The notes beneath the pieces are model-generated. The model searched no databases and was not told the origin of the DNA. It worked only from the letters and a program-made list of their open reading frames with translations. This document shows positions 43,925-55,005 of a DNA stretch of 64,000 nt, piece after piece (position 1 is the first letter of the stretch; every line of letters starts with the position of its first letter). Source of the stretch: Demequina muriae (lineage in GTDB: Bacteria > Actinomycetota > Actinomycetes > Actinomycetales > Demequinaceae); the NCBI RefSeq assembly GCF_030418295.1, contig NZ_JAUHQA010000001.1, positions 2,232,001 to 2,296,000 of the forward strand, given 5' to 3'. The position numbers were made by a program, and so were the translations under genes.

Positions 43925-45166
43925 ATGACGGACCTGCCCTCGACGCTCGACGCCGGGCAGCCGCGCTGGAAGGTGCCGCGCACCGCCCTCGAGCCTCGCC
44001 CCTGGCATGTGCTCGCCGCGTTCGCCGTCATCGGCTTCGGCATCGGTCTCACCCAGAACGGCGCTGCGAGCGTGGTGCAGGACCAGATCGCCGACCTCGG
44101 CACCACCATCGATGTGCTCGGATTCACCATGGTCGCGTACTCCGTGGGAGTGGTGGTCGGAGCGCCGCTGATCATGGTCGGCCTGGGCCGCGTGCGACGG
44201 AGGCCGCTGCTCGTGGTGATGGCGGCGCTGTTCCTGCTGACCACCGTCGCCACCGTGATCGCCCCGACCGTCGAGATCCTGCTGGCCGTGCGTTTCGTCG
44301 CGGGGCTCCCGCACGGCGCGCTGCTCGGCGTCGCATCCTTCGTCGCGATGAGCGTCCTGGGTCGCGAACGGCGCGGCAAGGCCGTCTCGATCATCATGCT
44401 GGGGCTCACCACGTCCCTCGTGGTCGGCGTACCGCTCATGCAATGGCTGTCGAATGTCGCCTCGTGGCGCATGGCCTACGTCGTGGTGGCGATCATCGCG
44501 GCGATCGGCCTGGTGGGCGTGTGGCTGTTCACCCCCGACCTTCCTGGCGACCCTGCCGCCTCGCCACGATCCGAGCTGCGCGCGCTGCGCGGCCGGCCGC
44601 TGTGGACCGCGATCGTCGCCATCACCGTCGGCTTCGCGGGCCTCGGCGCGGTGTTCTCGTACATCGTTCCGCTGCTCGAGATCACCAACGGGTTCGCGCC
44701 GAGCCAGGTCACGTGGATTCTCGTGGCGTGGGGTGGCGCCATGACGCTCGGCGCGTGGCTGGGCGGACAGCTCACTGACCGGTCGCACGTGGGTGCCGGA
44801 CGCCTGGGACTGGTGGGCGTCGCGTGCGCGCTGCTGGGGATCGGACTGTTCGGCGACATCCCCGTCGCGACAGTCGTGCTGCTCGTCGCGCTCGGAGCCT
44901 CCGTCCAGGTGTTCTCGCAGTCGTCCCAGGTCCACCTGATGGACGTGCTGCAGGGCTCGCCTTCGCTCGGCTCGGCGCTCGCACACGCCGCACTCAATGC
45001 GGCGACCGCCGTGGGCACCGGTCTCGGCGCCCTGGTCATCGCGTGGGGATTCGGATATCGGGCTCCGGCGTGGGTCGCGCTCGTGCTCGCGGCCGCCGCC
45101 CTGATCATCGTCATCGTCGGCCCCGGGTACCGCGGGCCGGTCCAGTGGCGGCGGCCCACCGCGTGA
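43925..45166 (+). CDS. MFS transporter (DHA1/AraJ-like)
   Basis: 413 residues, 12 spans; GFTMVAYSVGVVVGAPLIMV, ARFVAGLPHGA-like segment VRFVAGLPHGALLGVASFVA, and MLGLTTSLVVGVPLM match the CynX/AraJ/MdtG-type efflux group. Start ATG 43925 lacks a strong Shine-Dalgarno. 31 bp after the CopC-like gene, possibly same transcript. Confidence 0.85.
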   Translation: MTDLPSTLDAGQPRWKVPRTALEPRPWHVLAAFAVIGFGIGLTQNGAASVVQDQIADLGTTIDVLGFTMVAYSVGVVVGAPLIMVGLGRVRRRPLLVVMAALFLLTTVATVIAPTVEILLAVRFVAGLPHGALLGVASFVAMSVLGRERRGKAVSIIMLGLTTSLVVGVPLMQWLSNVASWRMAYVVVAIIAAIGLVGVWLFTPDLPGDPAASPRSELRALRGRPLWTAIVAITVGFAGLGAVFSYIVPLLEITNGFAPSQVTWILVAWGGAMTLGAWLGGQLTDRSHVGAGRLGLVGVACALLGIGLFGDIPVATVVLLVALGASVQVFSQSSQVHLMDVLQGSPSLGSALAHAALNAATAVGTGLGALVIAWGFGYRAPAWVALVLAAAALIIVIVGPGYRGPVQWRRPTA

Positions 45167-45185
45167 CTATGGAAAAGTGGGGGAC

Positions 45186-46103
45186 ATGAAGCTTCGACTC
45201 GGCACGCGCGCGTCTCTGCTCGCCCGCACCCAGTCGGGCATGGTGGCCGATGCGCTCATGGAGCGTGCACGGGAGACGGGCGTCGACCTCGAGGTCGAAC
45301 TGGTCGAGATCACCACCCACGGCGACATCTCACGCGGCTCTCTCGTCGGGCTGTCGGAGGTGGGGGTGTTCGTCGCCGCGCTGCGCGAGGGCCTCCTCGA
45401 CGGCACGTGCGACCTCGCCGTGCATTCCCTCAAGGACATGCCCACGCAGCTCCACCCGGAGCTCGAACTCGCCGCGGTCTCCGCCCGTGAAGACGTGCGG
45501 GACGCGCTGTGCACCACGGGACCGGGCCTGCGCGACCTCCCGGAGGGCGCGGCGATCGGCACCGGGTCCCCGCGACGCGGTGCTCAGCTGCTCGCGGTGC
45601 GGCCTGATCTTCGAGTCGAACCGCTGCGCGGAAACGTGGATACCAGGCTGGGCCGCGTGGGCGACGACCTCGACGGCGTGGTGCTGGCCGCGGCGGGTCT
45701 GGCGCGACTGGGCCGTCTGGATGAGGCCACTGAACTGATCGACCCCGAGGACATGATGCCGGCCCCGGGTCAGGGTGCGCTCGCGATCGAGATTCTGCCG
45801 GGGGCCGATGCGGCGTGGGCGGACATCGTGCGCTCGCTCGACGACGCCGCCACGCGCGCCGCCGTCACCGCCGAGAGGTCGCTGCTCGGTGTGCTCGATG
45901 CGGGGTGCTCCGCGCCCATCGGCGCGTACGCGACGGTCGAGAACGGGCAGCTGTCGCTCAGGGCACGCGTCGTGGACGTGGCCGGTACTCTCGCCCTCAA
46001 CGAGTCTGCGCGAGGACCGGCCAGCGAAGCCGCGTCGCTGGGACGCAGCACGGGGTGGACGCTGCTGGGGCGCGGAGCCGCCCGCCTGATGGGGAGGAAC
46101 TGA
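45186..46103 (+). CDS. hemC: Porphobilinogen deaminase
   Basis: Joins four porphobilinogens to hydroxymethylbilane. 305 residues; TRASLLARTQSGMVA, HSLKDMPTQL, GTGSPRRGAQL, PAPGQGALAIE and the cofactor-bearing Cys in DAGCSAPIGAY are all present. Start ATG 45186; GTG 45177 is in frame but poorly placed. First gene of hemC-hemD-hemB-hemL. Confidence 0.97.
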   Translation: MKLRLGTRASLLARTQSGMVADALMERARETGVDLEVELVEITTHGDISRGSLVGLSEVGVFVAALREGLLDGTCDLAVHSLKDMPTQLHPELELAAVSAREDVRDALCTTGPGLRDLPEGAAIGTGSPRRGAQLLAVRPDLRVEPLRGNVDTRLGRVGDDLDGVVLAAAGLARLGRLDEATELIDPEDMMPAPGQGALAIEILPGADAAWADIVRSLDDAATRAAVTAERSLLGVLDAGCSAPIGAYATVENGQLSLRARVVDVAGTLALNESARGPASEAASLGRSTGWTLLGRGAARLMGRN

Positions 46104-46104
46104 C

Positions 46105-47127
46105 ATGGATCTCACTGCTCTGCGAGGACGGCGTCTGCTGGTGCCGGTGACGGCGCAACGTCGCCACCTGGCGCAACGACTCGCGCAGGCCGGCGCCATC
46201 GTCGAGGAGGCGGAGTTCATCGCGATCGCCCCCGCCGAGGATCAGGACGCCCTCGAAGAGGCGACGCTGGCATGGTGCTCCGGCGACTACGACTGGCTTG
46301 CGGTGACGAGCCGCAATGCGCTGCGCGCGATGGAGCGCATCGCATCCGCGCGGGGCATGTCGCTGGCCGCCCCGCTGCCCGACGCCAAGGTCGCCACCGT
46401 CGGCGAGGCGACCCGGGCGGTGTGCGAGAGCCTCGGCCTCGACGTGACACTGGTGCCGTCTGGCCGTCAGAACGCTCGTGGCATCGTCGAGGAGTTTCCC
46501 GACGGCCCCGGCCGTGTGCTCGCTCCCCTGGGGAACCTGGCGGCGCCCGTGCTGCCGCGTGGCCTGGAGCGCAAGGGCTGGCAGGTGCACGGCGTCGAGG
46601 CGTACCGCACCATCGACGGTCCCGGCGTGGGCCGTGCGACCCGCGAGGAGCTCGAGGCGGGGGAGTTCGACGCCGTGCTGCTGACGTCGGGCTCCGTGGC
46701 CGAGCGCTTCGCCGCGAGCGTGCCGCATCTGCCGGAGCACACGATGGTGGTCGCGATCGGCGACATGACGGCAGCCTCGGCGCGTGCCGCTGGGCTGACC
46801 GTGAGCGCCGTCGCCACCGCGCCGTCGTACGACGGCATCGTGGCGGGCCTGCTCGAGGCGCTGGACCCCGACGTCGCGGAGGCGTACGACGACGAGGACG
46901 CCAGCGAAGCGGTCGACGGCGACAGCGACTCCGAGGTCGAGCAGGACGGCGCCGAGAGGTCCGGCCACGACGAGGACCACAGCGACTCCGACGTCTCCGA
47001 GGAGCAGGTCACAGAGTCCGTGGCCACCGAGACCGACGCCACTGAGGACACCGTCACCGAGCATGACGAGGCCGACGATGAGCAGGATGTCGACGACGCT
47101 CCTGCGGAGGACGACGGCGCGCGATGA
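46105..47127 (+). CDS. hemD: Uroporphyrinogen-III synthase with long acidic tail
   Basis: Cyclises hydroxymethylbilane to uroporphyrinogen III. The enzyme part is about residues 1-255 (LLVPVTAQRRHLAQRL; WLAVTSRNALRAME; AVLLTSGSVAERFA; TMVVAIGDMTAASARAAG). From about residue 258 there is an ~80-residue extension made almost only of Asp, Glu, Ser, Thr and Val, which is not part of the fold. Starts 1 bp after hemC; 4-bp overlap with hemB. A second HemD-type protein is at 59209. Confidence 0.93.
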   Translation: MDLTALRGRRLLVPVTAQRRHLAQRLAQAGAIVEEAEFIAIAPAEDQDALEEATLAWCSGDYDWLAVTSRNALRAMERIASARGMSLAAPLPDAKVATVGEATRAVCESLGLDVTLVPSGRQNARGIVEEFPDGPGRVLAPLGNLAAPVLPRGLERKGWQVHGVEAYRTIDGPGVGRATREELEAGEFDAVLLTSGSVAERFAASVPHLPEHTMVVAIGDMTAASARAAGLTVSAVATAPSYDGIVAGLLEALDPDVAEAYDDEDASEAVDGDSDSEVEQDGAERSGHDEDHSDSDVSEEQVTESVATETDATEDTVTEHDEADDEQDVDDAPAEDDGAR

Positions 47128-48110
47128 GCGTTCCCCGGCCCGTCCGCCGTCCTCGCCGTCTGCGCACCACGCCCGCCATGCGCCGGCTGGTGCGGGAGAC
47201 CCGCGTCGACCCCGCTCAGCTGGTGCTGCCGCTCTTCGTGCGCGAGGGGGCCGACGAGGCTCGCCCGATCGACTCCATGCCGGGCGTGTCTCAGCACCCG
47301 CTCTCCGGCATCGGCGCTCAGGTGCGCCGGGCGGCCGATGCGGGCCTCGGCGGCGTGATGCTGTTCGCCATCCCGTCCACTCGCGATGCCATGGGGTCCC
47401 AGGCGTGCGCGACTGACGGCATCCTCAACCGCGCGATCGCGGCGTCCGTCGACGCCGCAGGGGATGACGTCGTCGTGATGGCGGACCTGTGCCTGGACGA
47501 GTTCACGGACCACGGCCACTGCGGCGTGCTCGCCAGCGACGGGTCGGTCGACAACGACGCGACACTCGAGATCTACGCCTCGATGGCGCTCGCGCAGGCC
47601 GAGGCGGGCGCCCATGTACTGGGGCTGAGCGGCATGATGGACGGCCAAGTCGCGGCGGTGCGCGACGCTCTCGATGGCGCCGGCCACGCGTCCACGAGCG
47701 TGCTCGCGTATGCAGCGAAGTACGCCTCCGCGGCCTATGGCCCGTTCCGCGACGCCGTGGAGAGCGACCTGCAGGGCGACCGCCGCGCGTATCAGCTCGA
47801 CCCGGCGAACGGCCGTGAGGGCATTCTCGAAGCCGCTCTCGATGAAGCAGAGGGCGCCGACATGCTGATGGTCAAGCCCGCTCTTCCGTATCTGGACGTG
47901 CTCGCCGAGGTGGCTGCCGCATCGGCCGTCCCCGTCGCCGCGTACCACGTGTCCGGGGAGTATTCGCAGATCGAGGCAGCTGCGGAGCGCGGCTGGATCG
48001 ACCGGCGCGCCGCCCATCTCGAGGCGGTCACGTCGATCGCCCGCGCCGGCGGCGACATCATCCTGACCTATGCGGCGATCGAACTCGCCGAGTGGCTGCG
48101 CCACCAGTGA
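47124..48110 (+). CDS. hemB: Delta-aminolevulinic acid dehydratase
   Basis: Porphobilinogen synthase, 328 residues. Key segments: LVLPLFVREG, VMADLCLDEFTDHGHCG (metal-site cysteines and the first Lys region), YAAKYASAAYGPFRDA and MVKPALPYLDVL with the Schiff-base lysine, AYHVSGEYS. ATGA overlap with hemD. Confidence 0.97.
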   Translation: MSVPRPVRRPRRLRTTPAMRRLVRETRVDPAQLVLPLFVREGADEARPIDSMPGVSQHPLSGIGAQVRRAADAGLGGVMLFAIPSTRDAMGSQACATDGILNRAIAASVDAAGDDVVVMADLCLDEFTDHGHCGVLASDGSVDNDATLEIYASMALAQAEAGAHVLGLSGMMDGQVAAVRDALDGAGHASTSVLAYAAKYASAAYGPFRDAVESDLQGDRRAYQLDPANGREGILEAALDEAEGADMLMVKPALPYLDVLAEVAAASAVPVAAYHVSGEYSQIEAAAERGWIDRRAAHLEAVTSIARAGGDIILTYAAIELAEWLRHQ

Positions 48111-48147
48111 CCACGCCGAACCGATAGCGCCCTCCGAGGAGGCACAC

Positions 48148-49458
48148 GTGACCACCTTTGCTCAGCGGGCCGCCGCGATCCTGCCCGGCGGCGTCAACTC
48201 CCCGGTCCGCGCCTGGAACGGCGTCGGGGGAGAGCCGGTGCCGATCGCCTCCGCGCGCGGGGCATGGGTGACCGACGCGAACGGCCGCGAGTACGTCGAC
48301 ATGGTCGGCTCGTGGGGGCCAGCCATCTTGGGGCATGCCCACCCCACCGTGGTGCAGGCAGTCCAGGAGGCCGCAGCACGGGGGCTGTCGTTCGGCGCGA
48401 CCACCGTGCGGGAGGTCGAGCTGGCCGAGGAGATCCGCGCCCGCTACGCCCCGGCCGAGCGCGTCCGACTGGTGTCGACCGGCACCGAAGCGACCATGAC
48501 GGCGATCCGGCTCGCGCGCGGCGCCACCGGACGCGACGTGATCGTGAAGTTCGCGGGCCTCTATCACGGTCACTCGGACTCCCTGCTGGTGGCTGCGGGT
48601 TCGGGCCTCGCGACGGCGGGCGTCCCGGACAGCGCCGGCGTCACCCGGGGGACCGCCGCGGACACGATCGTGCTGCCCTATGGGGATGAGAACGCCCTGA
48701 CCGATGCCTTCGCCGAGCACGGTCCACGCATCGCGGCCGTCATCACCGAGGCCGCTCCGGCGAACATGGGCACCGTCACCCCGCCACTGGGCTTCAACCG
48801 GCTCATCGCGACCCTGTGCCGCAACGAGGGCGCCGTCTTCGTCGTCGACGAGGTGCTGACGGGCTTCCGCGCCGGCCCCGCAGGCTACTGGGGGATCGAG
48901 CGTGATGCCGATCTCGCGACGGGAGTCGATCCGTGGCAGCCCGACCTCGTGACCTTCGGCAAGGTCATCGGCGGCGGCATGCCCGTCGCGGCGTTGGGCG
49001 GACGGGCCGACCTCATGGAGCAGCTCGCGCCGCTCGGTCCCGTGTACCAGGCGGGCACGCTGTCCGGGAACCCCGTGGCCGTCGCCGCCGGGCTCGCGAC
49101 CATGCGCCTGCTCACCGACGACGTGTACGCGGGGCTGTCGCGAACGGCCGATGCGCTGGCCACCGGTGTCAGTGACATTCTCACCGAGGCGGGCGTCCGT
49201 CACGCGGTGGGCCGGGCGGGCACGCTGTTCTCGGTGTTCCTGGGCCTGGCGCAGGCTCCGGTGACCTTCGAGCAGGCGGCCGCGCAGGACACGGCGGCCT
49301 TCGGTCGGCTGTTCCACGCGCTCCACGAATCGGGCGTGCACCTGCCGCCGAGCGCCTTCGAGACTTGGTTCGTGTCGCATCAGCACGGCCACGTCGAGAT
49401 CGAGCACGTGCTCGACGCCGTGCGCGCGTGGGCCAACTCGGAGACTGCTCACCCCTGA
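48148..49458 (+). CDS. hemL: Glutamate-1-semialdehyde 2,1-aminomutase
   Basis: Makes 5-aminolevulinate by the C5 pathway; PLP enzyme of 436 residues. PGGVNSPVRAW, STGTEATMTAIRLAR, KFAGLYHGHSD, FVVDEVLTGFRAG and the PLP lysine in LVTFGKVIGGGMPV. GTG 48148 has GAGGAGG 5 bp upstream. hemA (glutamyl-tRNA reductase) is not in this window. Followed by the hairpin array. Confidence 0.97.
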   Translation: MTTFAQRAAAILPGGVNSPVRAWNGVGGEPVPIASARGAWVTDANGREYVDMVGSWGPAILGHAHPTVVQAVQEAAARGLSFGATTVREVELAEEIRARYAPAERVRLVSTGTEATMTAIRLARGATGRDVIVKFAGLYHGHSDSLLVAAGSGLATAGVPDSAGVTRGTAADTIVLPYGDENALTDAFAEHGPRIAAVITEAAPANMGTVTPPLGFNRLIATLCRNEGAVFVVDEVLTGFRAGPAGYWGIERDADLATGVDPWQPDLVTFGKVIGGGMPVAALGGRADLMEQLAPLGPVYQAGTLSGNPVAVAAGLATMRLLTDDVYAGLSRTADALATGVSDILTEAGVRHAVGRAGTLFSVFLGLAQAPVTFEQAAAQDTAAFGRLFHALHESGVHLPPSAFETWFVSHQHGHVEIEHVLDAVRAWANSETAHP

Positions 49459-49472
49459 CCCTGCGCCTCAGC

Positions 49473-49517
49473 GGGACATGAGTGCGAGATCCAGGCCCCA
49501 TCCTGCACTCATGTCCC
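49473..49517. repeat. Hairpin 1 of intergenic array
   Basis: GGGACATGAGTGC (49473-49485) and its perfect reverse complement GCACTCATGTCCC (49505-49517), 13-bp arms, 19-nt loop. Starts 15 bp after the hemL stop, so it may also end that transcript. Confidence 0.9.
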
Positions 49518-49550
49518 ACCACGGCGCAGCGGTCTCCCGGCCCCACTCGC

Positions 49551-49603
49551 TAGCAGTGCACCAGCGGACGTTTCGCCCGGAAACGTGCGCTCATGCACTG
49601 CTA
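49551..49603. repeat. Hairpin 2 of intergenic array
   Basis: Outer arms TAGCAGTGCA (49551-49560) and TGCACTGCTA (49594-49603); a symmetric 3x3 internal loop (CCA/TCA); inner arms GCGGACGTTTC and GAAACGTGCGC with one mismatch; loop GCCCG. A 53-nt near-perfect hairpin with about 20 base pairs. Confidence 0.92.
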
Positions 49604-49648
49604 AGGCGCGCGCGTGGGCGGCGAAGGAGCGCTGACTCTGCGCGCCAG

Positions 49649-49695
49649 CAGTCATTGAGTGCCGGTTTCACGCGACTTTCGGCACTCATCGACTG
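49649..49695. repeat. Hairpin 3 of intergenic array
   Basis: CAGTCATTGAGTGCCG (49649-49664) pairs with CGGCACTCATCGACTG (49680-49695) with two adjacent mismatches in the middle; 15-nt loop. Shares the GAGTGC/GCACTCA element with hairpin 1. Confidence 0.9.
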
Positions 49696-49713
49696 CCAGG
49701 GCGCATGAAGCCC

Positions 49714-49766
49714 GCGAGAATTCACCTCACAGCGGCCACCCCTGTGAGGTGAGCAAGAGTTCTCGC
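49714..49766. repeat. Hairpin 4 of intergenic array
   Basis: Inner arms TCACCTCACAG (49722-49732) and CTGTGAGGTGA (49742-49752), 11 bp perfect; outer arms GCGAGAA (49714-49720) and TTCTCGC (49760-49766) separated from the inner stem by an asymmetric 1x7 loop. Different arm sequence from the other three. Confidence 0.9.
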
Positions 49767-49901
49767 CCCTTTCACATGGCGTGGAGCCGATAGAAACATC
49801 CCCTCCCTAGCGTGAGACGTGTCCGATGGAGCGCTGTGTCAGCGCCCCGCCGATTGCCTGGCGCGGACGTCACTCGCAGCATCGCACCCTGGGGAGGGTT
49901 C
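49767..49901 (+). promoter_or_regulatory. narK upstream region
   Basis: 135 bp between the hairpin array and narK. It must hold the promoter of the nitrate operon unless that lies in the array. I see only weak boxes: TTCACA (49771-49776) and TAGCGT (49808-49813), and a lone GAAAC at 49793-49797 that could be half of a GlnR site but lacks a proper GTnAC partner. The Shine-Dalgarno GGGGAGGG is at 49891-49898. Confidence 0.35.
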
Positions 49902-51302
49902 ATGACGATTCAAGACAAGACCGGCACGGCAGAGGTCGAGCCAGGCGTGGTCGGCCGTGGCCGATGGATCGAGCACTGGACGCCGGAGGACGAGACGTTC
50001 TGGGAGGCCAAGGGCAAGGCCATCGCCTTCCGCAACCTGATCTTCTCGATCGTGGCGGAGCACATCGGCTTCTCAGTGTGGCTGCTGTGGTCGATCGTCG
50101 TGGTGAAGATGTACGGCACGTTCGACGAGTCGGGCGCGCTGGTGGCCGCCGGGTCGAACGGGTGGGCGCTCACGGCGAGCCAAGGACTGACGCTGCTGGC
50201 GGTCGCCTCCGGAGTGGGCGCCTTCCTGCGCATCCCGTACACGTTCGCCGTGCCGATCTTCGGCGGGCGCAACTGGACCGTCGTCTCCGCACTGCTACTG
50301 CTCGTGCCCACTCTGGGCCTCGCGTGGGTCGTAGGCCGGCCGGACACCTCGTTCGGCGTGCTCGTCGCGATCGCCGCCACCGCAGGCTTCGGAGGCGGAA
50401 ACTTCGCCTCGTCGATGGCGAACATCACCTTCTTCTACCCGGACAAGCAGAAGGGCTGGGCACTGGGCCTCAACGCCGCGGGCGGCAACATCGGCGTCGC
50501 CGTGGCGCAGAAGCTGGTGCCGTTCGTGATCGGAATCGGCGGTGTCGGCCTCGCCGCCGCGGGCCTGGTGTACGTCCCTCTCGCCCTCGCCGCCGCGGTG
50601 CTGGCGTTCCTGTTCATGGACAACCTGCGCGAGGCGAAGGCGGATCCCAAGCCGACGGCGCGCTCTCTGCGTCACGGTCACACGTGGCTGATGTCGTTCC
50701 TCTACATCGGCACCTTCGGCTCGTTCATCGGCTACTCCGCGGCCTTCCCGACGCTCCTGTCGGTGGTCTTCGAGCGCACCGACATCGCTCTCGCCTGGGG
50801 CTTCATCGGCGCGTTGGTGGGGTCCCTGGCGCGTCCGTACGGTGGCAAGCTCGCAGACCGGTTCGGCGGCTCGATCGTGACGATCATCGCCTTCATCGCT
50901 ATGGCGGCTGCGGGATATGCGGCGGTCGTGGGAGTGCAGCAGAAGAGCCTGGGGATGTTCTTCGCCAGCTTCATCGCACTGTTCGCCCTCACCGGCATCG
51001 GCAACGGCTCGACGTACCGCATGATCCCGTCGATCTTCAACCGCCTGCGTGACCGCCTGGGCGATGGCTCGGAGGCGTCGGTGCTCGACTTCAAGCGGCA
51101 GAGTGCCGGAGCGGTGGGCATCATCTCGTCGATCGGCGCCTTCGGCGGCTTCGCGATCCCGTTCGTCTACATGTGGTCCCGCGAGACCTTCGACGGCTCC
51201 ATCGTTCCCGCGCTGCAGATCTACGTGGTCGTGTTCCTGGTGATGGCGGCGCTGACGTGGGCCTTCTACCTGCGCAAGGGCTCACCGATGGCGAACGTCT
51301 GA
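49902..51302 (+). CDS. narK: Nitrate/nitrite MFS transporter
   Basis: 466 residues, 12 spans; GFGGGNFASSMANITFFYPDKQKGWALG, the nitrate-signature helix (seen here as GGGNFASSMANI and KGWALGLNAAGGNIG), and GSFIGYSAAFPTLL identify NarK. Start ATG 49902 by the Shine-Dalgarno and family length; the frame runs to 49812. First gene of the nitrate assimilation operon; the reductase begins 2 bp later. Confidence 0.95.
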   Translation: MTIQDKTGTAEVEPGVVGRGRWIEHWTPEDETFWEAKGKAIAFRNLIFSIVAEHIGFSVWLLWSIVVVKMYGTFDESGALVAAGSNGWALTASQGLTLLAVASGVGAFLRIPYTFAVPIFGGRNWTVVSALLLLVPTLGLAWVVGRPDTSFGVLVAIAATAGFGGGNFASSMANITFFYPDKQKGWALGLNAAGGNIGVAVAQKLVPFVIGIGGVGLAAAGLVYVPLALAAAVLAFLFMDNLREAKADPKPTARSLRHGHTWLMSFLYIGTFGSFIGYSAAFPTLLSVVFERTDIALAWGFIGALVGSLARPYGGKLADRFGGSIVTIIAFIAMAAAGYAAVVGVQQKSLGMFFASFIALFALTGIGNGSTYRMIPSIFNRLRDRLGDGSEASVLDFKRQSAGAVGIISSIGAFGGFAIPFVYMWSRETFDGSIVPALQIYVVVFLVMAALTWAFYLRKGSPMANV

Positions 51303-51304
51303 TC

Positions 51305-53472
<2,168 letters not shown>

Positions 53473-53476
<4 letters not shown>

Positions 53477-54993
53477 AGGTGGTGGTGATCGGCCATGGAA
53501 TGGTGGGGTCGCGATTCGTCGACGAGCTCGTCCGACGCGACCCCCACGCCGAGGTCACCGTGCTCGGCAAGGAGCACCACGAGCCCTACAACCGCGTGCT
53601 GCTGTCGAGCGTCGTGAGCGGTCGCACGGAGGCCGGCTCCCTCGCGCTGCCGGGTGCGCCGACCGACAGGGTACGGGTGCTCCGCGGCGTGGCGGCCTCC
53701 TCGGTCGACCGCGACGCGCGCGAGGTGGTCGACGCGACGGGCGAGCGCCACCCGTACGATCGCCTGGTCCTCGCGACCGGCTCACAGGCCCGGGTGCCGG
53801 GGATTCAGGGCATCGCCAACGACCGCGGGCTCCTGCCGGGCGTGAGCGTTCTGAAGGACCTCGATGACGCTCACCGGATCGTCGCGGGGATTCCGAAGGC
53901 GCGCCGAGCGGTGGTGCTCGGTGCCGGCGTGCTCGGCCTGGAGGTGGCGACCGGCCTCGCGTCGCAGGGACTGGCGGTCACGCTCGTCCACCACCACGGC
54001 AGGCTCATGGAGCGCCAGCTCGGCGACGCCGCCGCACAGGTGACCACGGGGTCACTGCGCAAGCTCGGCGTCACGGTGATCACCGAGACGTCCGTCGCAC
54101 ACGCCCTGGACCGTCGCGGCGTGTTGAGCGCAGTGAGGCTCACCGACGGCACCGAGAAGCTGACCGACATGCTCGTCATGTGCGCCGGCACCATCCCCGA
54201 CACGGCACTCGGGCGCGCTGCGGGACTGCCGTGCGAGCGCGGGGTCGTCGTGGGCGCCGACCTCGCCTCGCCGGCCGATGCGCGGGTCTTCGCGATCGGC
54301 GACTGCGCCCAGCCGCCCGAAGGCGGCACGGGGCTGGTGGCGCAGGGATGGGAGCAGACGACGCGGCTGGTCGACTCGTGGACGAGTGCGGAGGTCGCGG
54401 GCGCCGATGCTGCACCCGCGCCGGTGGACGATGGCGGGCTCGACCCGACGAACGTCGTGCGGGTCAAGGCCGCCGGACTCGACGTGGTCACCATGGGCCT
54501 GTCGGGCAAGTTCGAGCACGGGGAGCGCGAGCTGCGCGCCGTGCGCATGAGCGACCCTGCCATCGGCCGGTTCGTCGAGGTGGTGGTCTCTCACGGGCTG
54601 CTCGTGGGCGCGACGGTGGTGGGGGACAAGCAGGCGGCCTCCGAGCTCAGCGCGATGTACACCCGGATGCTGCCGGTGCCTGCCGACCCCGCGCACCTCA
54701 TCATCAGACCGCTCGCGGGCGCCGCCCGTCCGGCCGCCACGGCGGTCGAAGACATGGACGACGACCACACCGTGTGCCAGTGCAACTCCGTCCCGAAGGG
54801 CCGCATCGTTGCGGCGCTGGGCGACGGCTGCGCCAGCGTCGAGGACGTCGCCAAGGCCACGCGCGCCGGCACCGGATGCGGTGACTGTCGATCCGTGGTG
54901 GCCGCGCTGATCGCGGCCAGCGGCGGTGCCGAGAACCCAGGCTCGCCGAGCCGTGACGACGAGATGTCGGCCCCCGCGCTCGCGGGTGCCTGA
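53473..54993 (+). CDS. FAD/[2Fe-2S] reductase subunit of nitrate reductase (NasB-like)
   Basis: 506 residues. N-terminal NAD(P)H:FAD oxidoreductase as in NirB (VVVIGHGMVGSRFVDELV; LVLATGSQARVPG; VVLGAGVLGLEVATGLASQG; VFAIGDCAQPP), and a C-terminal BFD-like [2Fe-2S] domain with VCQCNS and GTGCGDC. No siroheme domain, so it is not nirB. It should pass electrons from NADH to the nitrate reductase. Confidence 0.9.
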
Positions 54994-55005
54994 GAAGGGA
55001 AGATC

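Noticed and set aside
43153-44472. N-terminal extension of the MgtA-like gene in the same frame
   Set aside because: The family N-terminus (VALVAESF) begins at 43152; the extension is antisense to the CopC-like and MFS genes.
49478-49708. 76-residue frame in the hemL-narK gap
   Set aside because: It runs through hairpins 1-3, has no Shine-Dalgarno and no recognisable sequence; the inverted repeats explain the region better.
49767-49901. GlnR box for the nitrate operon
   Set aside because: Only a GAAAC half-site at 49793 and an isolated GTCAC near 49869; neither has a correctly spaced partner, so I do not call a site.
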